NCBI GenBank assembly: GCA_964035545.1
Contig: OZ037765.1
Location: 33,822,504 to 33,886,503, forward strand
Direction of reading: 5' to 3'
Length of the DNA: 64,000 bases
DNA from: Bugula neritina
Lineage: Eukaryota; Bryozoa; Gymnolaemata; Cheilostomatida; Bugulidae
Both the position numbers and the translations under genes were made by a program. The notes under the pieces were generated by a model that was not told the origin of the DNA, ran no database searches, and saw only the letters and a list, made by a program, of their open reading frames with translations. Every line of letters starts with the position of its first letter. Position 1 is the stretch's first letter. This document shows positions 42,638-54,035 of this stretch, piece after piece.

Positions 42638-45600
42638 CCTTTGTCTTGTCTTGTCTTGTCTTGATTTAGTTCCAAGACCCCAAATAGGGGAAAGGTGGAA
42701 CTATCGGATGTTCAGGTCTTTTTTTATTAGTCTGCTAGTGTTTCTCCCGTGCGTAGTTCACGGGCTGTTCTAATGAGGAAGCTATGCAGGAAATTATTAG
42801 TATTACAGGATATTGAATTAAAAGAGTTACTGTCCCCAATATTGGTATTACGGAGAGATTTCATGGAGTTAAGAGTGTTAATTAGGTTAGGGAAGAATGC
42901 TTCATGCTGCAACACTTTGAGGAATAGCGTGAACCTGTGTTCTTGTCTAGATTTATTTAAAGCCTTTAAGTTTAACCCCGCCTTGGATTCGGTCACTGAG
43001 ACATCCCAGCCTTTTAAGTTTTTTACAAAACGTACTGCCTTGTTTTGAACTTTCTCTAGATTGTTGCTTAGCATGAGATGTGCAGGATCCCAAATTTCGC
43101 AGGCATACTCTAGAAGCGGTCTACACAAGGTAGTGTATGCTATGAGCTTAACTTTAACTGGAGCATCATAGAGTACATTTTTGATTAATCCTAAAATACG
43201 CATTGCTTTATTGACTACTGAGTTTATGTGATAATCCCACTTTAGATCATGTACCAAATAGATTCCTAGGTATTTTACACAGCTACTTTGTACTAATTGT
43301 TCGTTGCACAAATAATAAGTGTGCGTTATAGGTTTAGGGCTTTTATCAAACACAATGATGTTGCTTTTTGTTGCATTGAATTTCATGGAGTTTTTAATAC
43401 TCCAGTTGTGTAGAGCGTTAAGGTCATTTTGCAAATTTTCCTTGTCTTCGTCTTTAGATATATGCGTATATAGTATAGTGTCATCCGCGAAGAGCCTTAC
43501 AGTGCAGTATTTTACACATTTAGTGATGTCATTAATGAAAAGTGTGAAAAGTGCAGGCCCTAAAACGCTACCTTGAGGGACACCTGAAGTAACAGCTACA
43601 GCATCAGATTTGTGGCCTTTAATCACCACTCTCTGAAAACGACTGGTTAGAAACGAGGATATCCATTTTACTAAAAGAGGATTTACTTTGTACTCAATAA
43701 GTTTCTGAATCAACAGATGATGGGGAACTAAATCAAAGGCCTTAGAGAAATCTAGCACTGCCGCATGTGTAGCCATTCCATTGTCCATATTACTCAATAT
43801 GTCATGTGTTAGGCAGGCCAATTGAGTTGTGCAAGACAGGTGACTTCTAAAACCATGCTGGTTTATGGACAGGATCTCATTCAATTTGTTTTGCATAAGG
43901 TGAAGTATAATGTGCTCCATCATTTTACAGACTATTGATGTTAAGGATATTGGTCTATAGTTAGAGGGCAACTCACGATTTCCTTGTTTGAATATTGGTG
44001 TGACATGAGCCAGCTTCCACTCTGATGGAAGTGTACCTGTTGTTAATGTATAGTTGTAGATGGAAGCTAATAGGGAAGAAATAATTTCAGGGGAGAGCAG
44101 TAGCTTTTGTTTGCTAATAGAGTCTGGCCCTGAAGCTTTACCATTTTTGAGAGACTTAATCAATTTTAACACACCTTCAGAAGTTACTAATATGTTATCT
44201 GCATCAGTTGGAGCCGGAGCTTCTGGGAGCACACATGCTGGTGTAAAAACACTGTGAAAATACAAGTTCAAAGTATTTGCAATGTCAGATAAATCATTAG
44301 AGCTGGTCTTTTCACTAATTTGAATGCTTTGAATACTGTTATTGTTGCCTTTAATTTCTTTAACATATCTGTAAAAAGGTTTCGAGTCTCCATTTGCCAA
44401 TGGGTAGTATAACTTTTCACACATGAAGTCTTTTTTGAGTATTTTAAATAGTTTTTTGTTTTCACGCCTTAGTTTTTTGTATTTGTCAAATAAAACAGAA
44501 TCACCTGTGAGCTTGTATCGTGAGTAAAGTTTTCTTTGCTTGTTGTAAGCTCTTTGAGCATCTTTATTAAACCAAACAGGTTGAAAATGTTTTCTAGGTT
44601 TAAATTGCTTTTTAGGTACATGGTCAGTTATTGCCGAATGTAATCCATTTCTAAATGTAGACCAAACAGTATCAATGGGCTGTATATCGTTTATTAGAGA
44701 GTTCACTTCTGAGAGCAAGGCTGCCATTGAGGAATCAAAACCGTTTCTATTTATTTTGTGATACACAAAAGTATAACTATCTTCTACACTTTCTTTAAAC
44801 TTTTGGGGTGCTTTTATTGAGCATTCAATCATAAAGTGATCACTGACGCCTGGTTGGATTACATTTAAGTCGCAAATTAAATGTTTAGAATTAGTGCAAA
44901 GAAGGTCAAGTATATTGCCAGCTATATGAGTTGGCTCATTAACAATTTGATCCATGTCTAATTCCGATAACAAATCTATGAAGTCATTGTAAAAAGATCT
45001 CCAACTGTTAGAGAAAGTGAAGTCATTCCAATTGATGCCAGGTAAATTAAAATCGCCAGTTAGAACTATTGTTGACCCTGGAAAAAGTTTTTTGATTTTT
45101 GACATGTAATCTACAAGTGGTTTAATGTTGTATGTTGAAGGCGGTCTGTAGTATGTTACCAAAATATAAGGAGCTACGTTAGATTCAAAATTAAACTTGA
45201 TTGCTGTTATTTCTGCTTCAGATGGTATATCTATTGGAGAATGTGAGATTTGCGAATTAACAGCTATTAGTACACCCCCTCCATATTCATTCCTATCTTT
45301 TCTGTAAACCAGTTTGTTATTTGGATGGAAGATTTGAGCATTAGCATAGGATGGGTTTAAATGAGTTTCAGTGATAGACATCACATCGTAGTCAGAGGCT
45401 ATAGCTTGTAATTCAGCAATTTTACCTTTGATTGATCTTGCATTGATGCTAATTAATCTGTAGATATTTTGGTTTTTCTGTATTTTGTATGTGCTTAGAG
45501 GATCCTGTTTTCTTACGTCTCTTAACTGTTGCCTCAACTGAAAATCCTTGTTTTGCTCTTCTTTAGTTAAGTCTAGGCGTGCAAAAGTACCTGGTACTTT

Positions 45601-46830
45601 GAGATTGTTGATACGTTTTAAAAGTTCCCACTTGTCAAACTCTGAGTCAAGTGAGAGTCTAACAGGTCGAGGTTTATCTACTTTTTTAGCCCCTAGTCTA
45701 ATAGTATTAGATTTTGTGGCATTAAACATAAAACTACACTCAGAAATCATAGAATTTACCAGTTCGACTGTGTCAGCAGGGGATGATTCACCCTCATTAA
45801 TGCCAAATATGATGACATTCCTCGCTCTGTTTTCAGTTGATAAATCATTTCTAAGATTTTTTATTTGTTTTTCTTGGTCTTTTATACATTTCTCTTGGTC
45901 ATTTAGATGCCTGCTTAAAACACCTTCAGATTTTTCAATTTTGGAAACTACACTAGCATATGTTTCATCACTCTTGGACTCTTGTGTGTCAATAAAAGTT
46001 TCAAGCTTTGTTTCTAATGCTTTAAACCTAGAGTCAATCGATTTGAGAACATGATCACACTTATCACAAAACCAGTGGATTCCCCTCTTTTCAATTGTGT
46101 TCATGTCACTCGCATCTAAGTCCACGCATCTAATATGAAACCAGTTAAAGCAGGACTCACACTCGATCGTTAAGTCACTCAGGGTTTTATTGCACTTTTC
46201 ACATTTTGATTTTTCAGTATTTTTCCTGCTACTAGCAGTATCACCAGAGGCAACACTGTCCACACGACCTCTTCTTGTTTGCGTTTTGGGGGGCATATTA
46301 AAATAAAAGAGATAGAATGAGAAATATAAGTATTAACATAAATAATATTATACACTTAACAGTATGAGTACTATAGTATAACTAGTAGTGATAAACTTAT
46401 AAAGAGAAAGGAGGGTATGGAAAGGAAAAGAAACAATAATAAGTTGGTTAAAGTTATAATAATAATGTTAGTAGTATAGTATAGTTAATTGTTAAGTATA
46501 GTATTAGTATAAGTTTAGTATTGAAGACAAGGAAAGAGTTCACCACACTTCCTCCGCAATAGTCCAGCCAGATTCAACCACTGCTAAGGTTCAACTGGGC
46601 GCAGACAGAGCTAGCAAGCCAACTCTTGGTGCCTGTTTCTCACGATAGCACACCCAACCCTACCGGTGTCCAAATCAAATCTCTGTAGGCAACAGCTCCT
46701 TGAAGGCATATACTGGTAATAGCAGGTTTTGATGCAAGGAAATTTGGAAACTTTCGGGAGAGCACTCAGAAAACACGTCCGGACGCCATGACAGTATTCA
46801 ATGACATTTTACTTCTTTCTTAATTAAAAA
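42638..46830 (-). mobile_element. Non-LTR retrotransposon (CR1/L2-like LINE)
   Basis: Minus-strand element with one long intact ORF and a 3' end made of (CAAGA)n short tandem repeats (plus-strand TTGTCTTGTCTTG at 42638-42662), the tail style of CR1/L2-type LINEs rather than poly(A). The 5' boundary is uncertain; I place it loosely near 46830 because the GC-richer 5' UTR-like DNA ends there. No target duplication could be identified. Confidence 0.8.
42727..46296 (-). CDS. LINE polyprotein: PHD, RRM-like, APE endonuclease, reverse transcriptase
   Basis: 1189 codons, uninterrupted. Residues 32-80 form a PHD-type zinc finger (CEKC...CESC...H.RC...CDKC). A charged coiled coil follows (~90-155), then an RRM-like ORF1 fold (NVIIFGINEGE near 160). 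From about 280 comes an apurinic-type endonuclease with SINARSI, TETHLN, GGGVLIAV, LTGDFNL and GVSDHF. The reverse transcriptase has LDFSKAFDLVPHHLL, GVPQGSVLGP and FADDTILY (~938). In related LINEs the PHD/RRM part is usually a separate ORF1; here both are one frame. All catalytic motifs are present, so the copy may be recent. Confidence 0.9.
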   Translation of the reverse strand: MPPKTQTRRGRVDSVASGDTASSRKNTEKSKCEKCNKTLSDLTIECESCFNWFHIRCVDLDASDMNTIEKRGIHWFCDKCDHVLKSIDSRFKALETKLETFIDTQESKSDETYASVVSKIEKSEGVLSRHLNDQEKCIKDQEKQIKNLRNDLSTENRARNVIIFGINEGESSPADTVELVNSMISECSFMFNATKSNTIRLGAKKVDKPRPVRLSLDSEFDKWELLKRINNLKVPGTFARLDLTKEEQNKDFQLRQQLRDVRKQDPLSTYKIQKNQNIYRLISINARSIKGKIAELQAIASDYDVMSITETHLNPSYANAQIFHPNNKLVYRKDRNEYGGGVLIAVNSQISHSPIDIPSEAEITAIKFNFESNVAPYILVTYYRPPSTYNIKPLVDYMSKIKKLFPGSTIVLTGDFNLPGINWNDFTFSNSWRSFYNDFIDLLSELDMDQIVNEPTHIAGNILDLLCTNSKHLICDLNVIQPGVSDHFMIECSIKAPQKFKESVEDSYTFVYHKINRNGFDSSMAALLSEVNSLINDIQPIDTVWSTFRNGLHSAITDHVPKKQFKPRKHFQPVWFNKDAQRAYNKQRKLYSRYKLTGDSVLFDKYKKLRRENKKLFKILKKDFMCEKLYYPLANGDSKPFYRYVKEIKGNNNSIQSIQISEKTSSNDLSDIANTLNLYFHSVFTPACVLPEAPAPTDADNILVTSEGVLKLIKSLKNGKASGPDSISKQKLLLSPEIISSLLASIYNYTLTTGTLPSEWKLAHVTPIFKQGNRELPSNYRPISLTSIVCKMMEHIILHLMQNKLNEILSINQHGFRSHLSCTTQLACLTHDILSNMDNGMATHAAVLDFSKAFDLVPHHLLIQKLIEYKVNPLLVKWISSFLTSRFQRVVIKGHKSDAVAVTSGVPQGSVLGPALFTLFINDITKCVKYCTVRLFADDTILYTHISKDEDKENLQNDLNALHNWSIKNSMKFNATKSNIIVFDKSPKPITHTYYLCNEQLVQSSCVKYLGIYLVHDLKWDYHINSVVNKAMRILGLIKNVLYDAPVKVKLIAYTTLCRPLLEYACEIWDPAHLMLSNNLEKVQNKAVRFVKNLKGWDVSVTESKAGLNLKALNKSRQEHRFTLFLKVLQHEAFFPNLINTLNSMKSLRNTNIGDSNSFNSISCNTNNFLHSFLIRTARELRTGETLAD

Positions 46831-49180
46831 TGCAAGAGCTGTTGGGCATAATTAGTTTAGTTAATAGAAGCTTCTCTGAATTAAAATTATCTCAAAATGT
46901 CAGTGAACCACAATTTAAGCTAGAGTCAGCATTTTATATGGACCCCTCATATCGAGATAACAGATATTGATAATTTTCAGTATGTCTATAAATTGAAAAA
47001 CAAATGAAGTACTACCAAGAAAAATATTGCTACTTAAACATGTTTTTATATTTAATTGTGCTGTGCAAAGATAAATAAAAGAATAAACTGGTGACACGGA
47101 AGTTAATGAAAAATTTTGCCAACTTTGCCAACTCACCACTAATATTGGCATTTTGGTACTTAGCTATAAAACAAGAAGCTAGCTTGGCGGCTGATTAAGG
47201 CTAATAACTACTTGTAGGCTGCTAAACTGCATTATTAACAATACTTTTACAATGGGGGAGGGAATTCAAATTAATGAATTTAGCACAAATTGCTAGAAGG
47301 TGAAGTGGAAATAAAATGCTAAATTTTTTGAAAATAGATTGTTACAGGAAAACTCATATCAAATTGCTATAGGAATAGACTAGTTTGAGAATTATTAGTC
47401 AATTGGTCTCTTAAAAGTTATGGTTGCACAAATTTAATTATCTGTCTACAGCAATAGTCATACTGTCATTGTAATATCAAATGACACCGTTAAGCAAATG
47501 ATTGGGCTTACCTTTTGCTGCAATGACAACTTCAGTTCTTAACTCTGAAAGAAAGTGATCATCTTCTATCTCTGAGAGGTAGCTGCAATCTTTACCCATG
47601 TGATGAAATGATTCAATGTTTTTCATGTTGTGGGGCTGTTTGGAAGCACAAATTCACTGAATCTCAAAGCACAACCTCTTAGTCTGAGCCTCTGGTGTTC
47701 ACTATGCCGGCAAAATATTTCTTCTGTCAATAGCAGTGAATGAAAACTATGTGCTGTTATGTAATAACCTTTGCTTTGCTCTGTCACTGCTTGGTAAGCC
47801 AGTTTCTTGCCTTTGAATTACAATTTAAATATTTCCTTACTATAGCTCTGTTATGCAACATCTTCTTTTGTTCCACTAGGTAGTTTACACAAGTTTACAC
47901 AAAGCTTTTGAAGTGGTTCACCTGATCCACAATTGACTATTCAGTAGCTTGTTTCATTGTTAATTTTAAGCTTCTTGTTTGAAACACATTTGCTGATAAC
48001 TGAGTACATTGGAGTTTAATGGTGCATCTCCCTGGTGTCTCTTTCACACACATTTTAAATTAGTTGGCTTTCCTTTCCATGAATGAAATTGACTAGTAAA
48101 GCCTAAACTACCCATGCAAGAGATATGTGCGGTTGAAATTTTTTGTTGATAAATTCAACTTAAGTCTTTGATAAACGGAGTGGGGCAATGTTTAATAGTA
48201 GTCTGGCAACAAGCTATTTGAAAATGTCTTGGCTTCAAAAAAATTTCGAAATCATAAACAGCTAGTAGGTTGAAGGAGTTTCATTCCACTTATATGCTCC
48301 CCAGTTAGGTTGTATTTTTTGTTTTGGTACTAAGTATTATATGCCTATATACCCTTATATAACTTTCATATCAATTGCTAAACATAAAATAACCAACAAT
48401 ATGATAACTTTGCAATAATATTTAAATTTTTCCAAATTTGTGTTGAAAAAAAGCATTAAATGCATTAATAATAACATTTTTTCAAAAAACAAAAAATATA
48501 GAAAATGCAAACTTAATAGGTTTATGCAGAGCAAAGAAATTTATTTGTGTGCCTATTATAAAAAGCAATTGACTCAAATTTATTTAAATACACATATATT
48601 TCAATAGTATTCAAATAAATTGCACGTAAAATGTATAAATAGCATCTAACTGGGAAATGACCCAAATGTAGGGTTCAACTCTATCCTAGCTTCCTATAAA
48701 GGTTTGTGATCATCATTAGTGCACATGTGAACGAATAATGTTGTTAGGTGAACAACTGGCAATTGTTCCATAATTCTTATGTAAATAAAATTTTGCTTGA
48801 ACATATGTAGTTGTAGCATTGATCTCACTTTCTGCTCCTATCAACTACTGTTTAGCTTCATTCAGACCTAGGGATGATGATTACGTAATACTTGTGAAAA
48901 GTAGCATTGACTTAACAACTAAGTGGTTTCAGAGCTACTACAAAATATTTTTCAGCTTACACTAACCGGATTAATTTTCAATTTCATCAAAATAAGTGCG
49001 GGTCTAACAACTATTAGAGGTGTGATGCAGGCTATACCGACAATAAAAGGCTCTTTGAACAACTTTAGTGCAAGCACTGCACTAATATTTCTCTCTGTGT
49101 ACGCTGTACCTAAATTATATACACTATAACTAGAGTTATTTACTTGTAGGTAATGCATAAAGTATACTGCAGTCACCTGT
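46831..49180. other. Intergenic DNA without recognised features
   Basis: AT-rich. Short open frames are present (for example 46915-47151 minus and 48923-49129 plus) but show no family signature and no splice context. Nothing supportable. Confidence 0.6.
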
Positions 49181-49446
49181 TGTTATGTCACATAGAGTTC
49201 ACATCTTATTAGCTATAATTAGTAGATATATGACTTCTATGTGAATCATGCATTTCCTTATTATTGTCATAGTCAGCATCTATATATAATGCTTGTGTAG
49301 GTATTGCTAAAGAGTTAGTTAGTTGCTAGATTCCAAAGTGTTATTATCATTTTATATTCATAGTAGTTGTACCAAATAAATCAGCATGTAAAACATTACA
49401 AGTCAGCACCACCCTGTCACTCACCATCGAGCATACCATTATAACA
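49181..49446 (+). repeat. 5' LTR
   Basis: 266 bp, TGTTATGTC...CATTATAACA, with AATAAA near 49375-49380. Followed by TGGTGTCAGGATAT, the presumed primer-binding site. Confidence 0.93.
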
Positions 49447-49518
49447 TGGTGTCAGGATATTAGAACTGCCTGCCAGGGGTAATTGGATATGTCTGTGACA
49501 GTAAGTAATAGATAAACT

Positions 49519-51546
49519 ATGGCGGAAGGAGGTGCTCTAAGGCCTCCATCAAACTTTCTATTAGCAAATTCGTCACAGAATCCGAGTGACGCAAGTCGGA
49601 ACTGGCTGGCATGGCTAGAACAGTTTGACTTTTATATGCTTGCTACCGAGAAGAACTCTAAGCTAGAAGAGGTTCAGGTAGCAACTCTGTTGACTATTCT
49701 GGGAGCTCAGGGACAAGAGCTGTTCAGAACGTTCGATTTGTCGGAGGAAAACAAAAAGAAGATTGCTGAAGTCAAAGGCGCTTTCAGTAGATACTTTGCT
49801 CCGAAAATCAAAGAAGAATTTGAGAGGTACAAATTCTATAGTCGAGTACAACAGACAGGTGAGCCATTCGACAAGTTTCTATCATCGCTGCGAAATTTAG
49901 TCGCAACTTGTAACTTTCATGCAGAGGAGAGAGACAAAGCTCTGCGTGATAGAATAGTCTTCGGTATTCATTCTGAGGCAATACGCGAAGAGCTATTTAA
50001 TGTCGCAGAAGATTTAACACTAGAGAGGTGTATAGCTATTTGCCAACGTTATGAAGCAACAAGGCAGTATCTTAACGATTTCAATGCATCAAGTGTTGAT
50101 GCTGGATTCAAAGCTCACGCAATCAATGACCAAGTCAAAGCCAAGTATAACCATCAGTCATCACGCCCAACTCAACATCCAAAAAGTACAGTACAGCCTA
50201 CATCCAAGCCTATAACAAACTGCAAATATTGTGCAGGCACACATCAACCACGCAAGTGCCCTGCATATGATAAACAATGCAATAACTGTGGTCGTAAAGG
50301 ACATTATGCAAAGGTATGTCTTTCAGAGAAGGAGAGCACGGCTACAAACAAACCGAAAGTACATGAAGTAACTGCAGAAGATCCGGATGTAGTATACACA
50401 TTACATAATGCTGCTACAAATCAGAAGGAGTGGTATGTAGATGTAAAATGTGACAGTAACAGTTTGCAACTCAAAGTAGACACAGGTGCTTCCTGTAATG
50501 TTATGCCAAACTCTGTTTTTAAACGCTTGAAACTTAAAAATGTAGAAATCAAAAGCTGTAACCAAAAACTTTCTTCTTTTGGTGGTCATCAACTTAAGGT
50601 ATTAGGTAGAATATCTTTATTGTTAGAATGTAAACAAAATTTTTCAGTGCATGATTTTGTTCTAGTAGAAAAAGGCGAGACAACTCTTTTGGGTCTCCCA
50701 AGTAGCATTGCCATGGGTTTAGTAGAAACTGCATGTGCAATTTCAAACAATGCTGTTGTGTCAGAGTTTTCTGACGTTTTTCAGGGGTTAGGTAATTTAC
50801 CTTGTAAGCATGCACTAAGACTTAAGGAAGGCAGTAAGCCGGTAGTGCAAAGTGCTAGACGTTTACCTTTTAGGCTAAGAGATAAGCTAAAATGTACTCT
50901 TGACAATATGGAATCTAGTGGTACAATTACCAAAGTCAGACAGCCAACTGATTGGGTACATCCAATAGTTAATGTGCTAAAACCTGATGGGTCATTACGT
51001 GTCTGTCTAGACCCCACTGAACTGGGCAAGGGTATTATGAGGGAACACGTTTCATTACCAAACAAAGCTTTTAGGGAAGTTTTTGTCAAATCAGTCTTAG
51101 AAGACTCTTGCATGAATATTCTCAAGTCATATATAGCCAATGGCTGGCCTAGAACAAAGCGCATGTGTTTAGAGCCACTCAAGTCTTATTGGAATGTTAG
51201 GCATGATTTGAGTACACACGATGAAATCATTCTAAAAGGCAGCAATCAAATTTTAGTTCCTGCATCTCTGAGAAAGAGAATCATAAATGACATACACAAA
51301 GGTCACTTAGGGGTCACAAAATGCATAGAAAAGGCCAAAAATGCTGTTTACTGGCCGGGTTATACAAACCAAATAACGGATGCTGTTGATTCATGCGAAG
51401 TATGCCATGAAAATGCTAGAGCTAATGCTAAAACAATATTAGAGCAATATGAAATTCCTGAGTATGCTATGCAATCCATCAGTATTGATATTTTTCAGCT
51501 TGAAGGTGTTGAATACCTAGTCACTGTAGATAGATACTCTAAATGA
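49519..51546 (+). CDS. Gag-protease-(deleted RT)-integrase N-terminal fusion
   Basis: 675 codons. Gag is at the N-terminus, with two zinc-knuckle-like motifs at about residues 234-270 (CKYCAGTHQPRKC and CNNCGRKGHYAKVC). An aspartic protease follows (VDTGASCNVMP near 320). The N-terminal end of RT is present (VLKPDGSLRVCLDP near 490), and right after REHVSLP (~520) the sequence jumps to the region between RNase H and integrase (YWNVRHDLSTHDEIILKG). The catalytic YLDD box and all of RNase H are absent, yet the frame is kept. Integrase HHCC is present (HKGHLGVTK, CEVCHENA). The frame ends in TGA at 51544-51546 within integrase, just after DRYSK; that stop is probably a mutation. Confidence 0.88.
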   Translation: MAEGGALRPPSNFLLANSSQNPSDASRNWLAWLEQFDFYMLATEKNSKLEEVQVATLLTILGAQGQELFRTFDLSEENKKKIAEVKGAFSRYFAPKIKEEFERYKFYSRVQQTGEPFDKFLSSLRNLVATCNFHAEERDKALRDRIVFGIHSEAIREELFNVAEDLTLERCIAICQRYEATRQYLNDFNASSVDAGFKAHAINDQVKAKYNHQSSRPTQHPKSTVQPTSKPITNCKYCAGTHQPRKCPAYDKQCNNCGRKGHYAKVCLSEKESTATNKPKVHEVTAEDPDVVYTLHNAATNQKEWYVDVKCDSNSLQLKVDTGASCNVMPNSVFKRLKLKNVEIKSCNQKLSSFGGHQLKVLGRISLLLECKQNFSVHDFVLVEKGETTLLGLPSSIAMGLVETACAISNNAVVSEFSDVFQGLGNLPCKHALRLKEGSKPVVQSARRLPFRLRDKLKCTLDNMESSGTITKVRQPTDWVHPIVNVLKPDGSLRVCLDPTELGKGIMREHVSLPNKAFREVFVKSVLEDSCMNILKSYIANGWPRTKRMCLEPLKSYWNVRHDLSTHDEIILKGSNQILVPASLRKRIINDIHKGHLGVTKCIEKAKNAVYWPGYTNQITDAVDSCEVCHENARANAKTILEQYEIPEYAMQSISIDIFQLEGVEYLVTVDRYSK

Positions 51547-51607
51547 CCTGCTTGTTACAAATTAAACAGTTCTACATCTAAAGAGATAGTAGATATTCTG
51601 AGGAGAC

Positions 51608-52417
51608 ATGCAGTTTTTAGATTTTGGGCAACCTGAAACATTAGTGTCAGACAATGCTTCTTACTTTACCTCACTTGAGTTTAAATACTTTTTGGAGTCA
51701 CTAGATGTGAAGCACATAACTGTAAGCCCTTATTTCTCTAGGTCAAACGGACTAGTAGAAAGAATGAATCAAACTATCAAGTCTAGCTTAGCTAAAGCCA
51801 AACAGTCAAATCAGTCATTGTATGATGTTATTAGCAACCTAAGGTCAACACCAGTAGGAGATGGTTTACCCTCACCATCAGTATTGCTACAATCAAGAAA
51901 TTTCAGATCCACATTATTTTGCATGCCAGAGCAGTTAAAGCATCAATGTGTTGACAATGACAAAGTAATAGAGGTTTTGAGAAAAAGACAGTTAAATACA
52001 CAGTCAAGTAAGGCAACTGCTATTCCTCAAAATTTTGTGAAAGGAATGGAGGTTTGGGTGAAAATGAGCCATAGGAATTGGCTGCGAGGAACAGTCATGG
52101 AACACGCTGAAACACCCAGAAGTTTCATAGTTAGGCTCCATGATGGTAGGATTTTTAGACGCAATCAGTCTTGCTTGAAAATTAGAAAAACTCCATTACA
52201 GCTAGGTTCTGGGGTAAGGGGAATTACACCACCCACCAACCTAACTCGCGTTGCTAGAGTAAATGACCCTGTTCCCAATAATACACCCAATTCGAGTTCA
52301 GTTCAGGGAACAGACAGACCCGGTGCTCCTAATGGGCATAGCACAGTGACTCGGGTAGGTAGGGTTTCAAAACCTCCAATCAGGTTTGGTCAAAATGTTT
52401 ACGATGCTAAAACTTAG
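51608..52417 (+). pseudogene. Integrase C-terminal part, out of frame
   Basis: 269 codons in the +1 frame relative to the preceding ORF. It continues integrase with the second catalytic Asp (VSDNASYF) and the Glu (SNGLVERMNQ), then a C-terminal tail. The first Asp (SIDIFQ) is in the preceding ORF. Between them lie a stop at 51544 and a one-base shift close to 51610, so the integrase of this copy is broken twice. Confidence 0.85.
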
Positions 52418-52574
52418 CTGACTGAAGTAAATGTACCATTAGAGAAATGCTTAGTAGTACACATATATATTATATACATCTTTGCTTTTATATATATCTT
52501 GCTTTTGTGAATTTTTATAGAATTCAATATTGTTATACTGAGTTTTTATGTCTTTGTTTTGAAAGCAGACAGGA

Positions 52575-52840
52575 TGTTATGTCACATAGAGTTCACATCT
52601 TATTAGCTATAATTAGTAGATATATGACTTCTATGTGAATCATGCATTTCCTTATTATTGTCATAGTCAGCATCTATATATAATGCTTGTGTAGGTATTG
52701 CTAAAGAGTTAGTTAATTGCTAGATTCCAAAGTGTTATTATCATTTTATATTCATAGTAGTTGTACCAAATAAATCAGCATGTAAAACATTACAAGTCAG
52801 CACCACCCTGTCACTCACCATCGAGCATACCATTATAACA
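52575..52840 (+). repeat. 3' LTR
   Basis: 266 bp, the same as the 5' LTR except AGTTAATTGC for AGTTAGTTGC. Immediately followed by CCTGT, the target duplication. Confidence 0.93.
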
Positions 52841-53009
52841 CCTGTCTAATGAAAATCAGGCTTTCACATGCTGACACTTTCAGACCTGGAGGCCAAGTGA
52901 CACATCCCTAGTAATGCCCTAACCTTAACAATATAGACTCTCAACTATACGCCTGGACAATCTCTATTGGCTGGTTAACTCAATGTGGCTCTCTTATTGC
53001 AACAGACAA

Positions 53010-53665
53010 TGTGCTAATAGAAGGTGCTGCCCAAATGTATGAAATAGATTCCGCTACGGCACTTTGTTGTTGGATCGTGGCTCTAACTTAGTTAAAACTA
53101 GTTTTTAGTAGTTAGCTTTTTACTCATGTATATATTCTTTGTCTAATATAACTTTTAATTTGATAGTTTCTTAATAACAGAAAACATCGGATTACATGCT
53201 CAAGTGGATTATAATCTTTTAACCTTCTCTAACTCTTTCATGCATAAAGAGTACATGTTCAAGCATTAGATCTCTTTAACTCCCATGGTGTGATTTACCA
53301 GCAGCATGAATTCTCAACAGTGGTGGCAGCAGTGAGATAAATGCTCTTTATGAGAGAGGGTAAGAGACCCGAGCATCATCAGAAGGAGATGTAGCCGCAG
53401 CTAAACAGCCCAGCACTACCTATGGACAGGTACAGCTTAAGAGCTCCCCTTTTATATGATGATAAAGATGTGGAGCAAGTCATTATTGTATTCATGATCA
53501 GCAATGTGGCAGCCATCTGCAGATGGCCCACTCACATGGCTCTGTTACAGCTACGGTAGAGTCTAATGAAGAGGGCCAAACCCAAAAGGATTGGCCCGAA
53601 CGTAGACAGCATCTTCGAGCAGTTGAGAGCCGGTTTAGGGCTTACCGCTAGAGATGCTTCCTGTA
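53010..53665 (+). mobile_element. Decayed gypsy fragment (LTR-like end, PBS and gag)
   Basis: CTCAACA at 53313-53319 followed by GTGGTGGCAGCAGTGAG matches the LTR end and primer-binding site of the element at 17806. The following 300 bases encode, with stops, a gag segment (NVDSIFEQLRAGLGLTARDA against NIFASLRARFGLSATDAR of the intact gag). It ends abruptly near 53665; no pol follows. The start of the LTR-like part is a guess. Confidence 0.7.
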
Positions 53666-54035
53666 CAATTTCAAATGTGTAGAACCATGTATGCTATAGT
53701 ACACCAAAGTTGTCAAAACTTTTCTGAGGTTAAATTGAATTCTTGCTATTCAACGTTGTGTAGAGCTAGACTTACAAGTTGGCGTTGAGAATATCTTTCA
53801 GTAAACTAGTTTTGTGAAACAGCTTTATGGTAGAGAAAGTGGATCTCCCATGACTCTATATTGTATAGGTCTACTATATTATATGTGGCATGGTCTGATG
53901 AGAATAAATAATGCAGTGCAATGCAAAGCCATACAATTACACACATTGTACTTTATTGACAAACCCAGGTATGCATTTTAATCAACAGCAACACTCTATA
54001 TGTTTAATGTGTTGACCCTCTGTTGTATTAAGTAA

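Larger units (their letters stand above)
49181..52840 (+). mobile_element. Gypsy-type LTR element lacking most of RT and RNase H
   Basis: 3660 bp with 266-bp LTRs differing at one position that I can see, and a perfect 5-bp duplication CCTGT at 49176-49180 and 52841-52845. The interior has gag, protease, a truncated RT start, then jumps directly to integrase. Near-identical LTRs together with the missing RT mean it most likely moved using enzymes from another copy. Confidence 0.92.

Noticed and set aside
52447-52638. 63-codon frame near the end of the 49-kb LTR element
   Set aside because: It overlaps the 3' LTR and has no counterpart among retroelement proteins.
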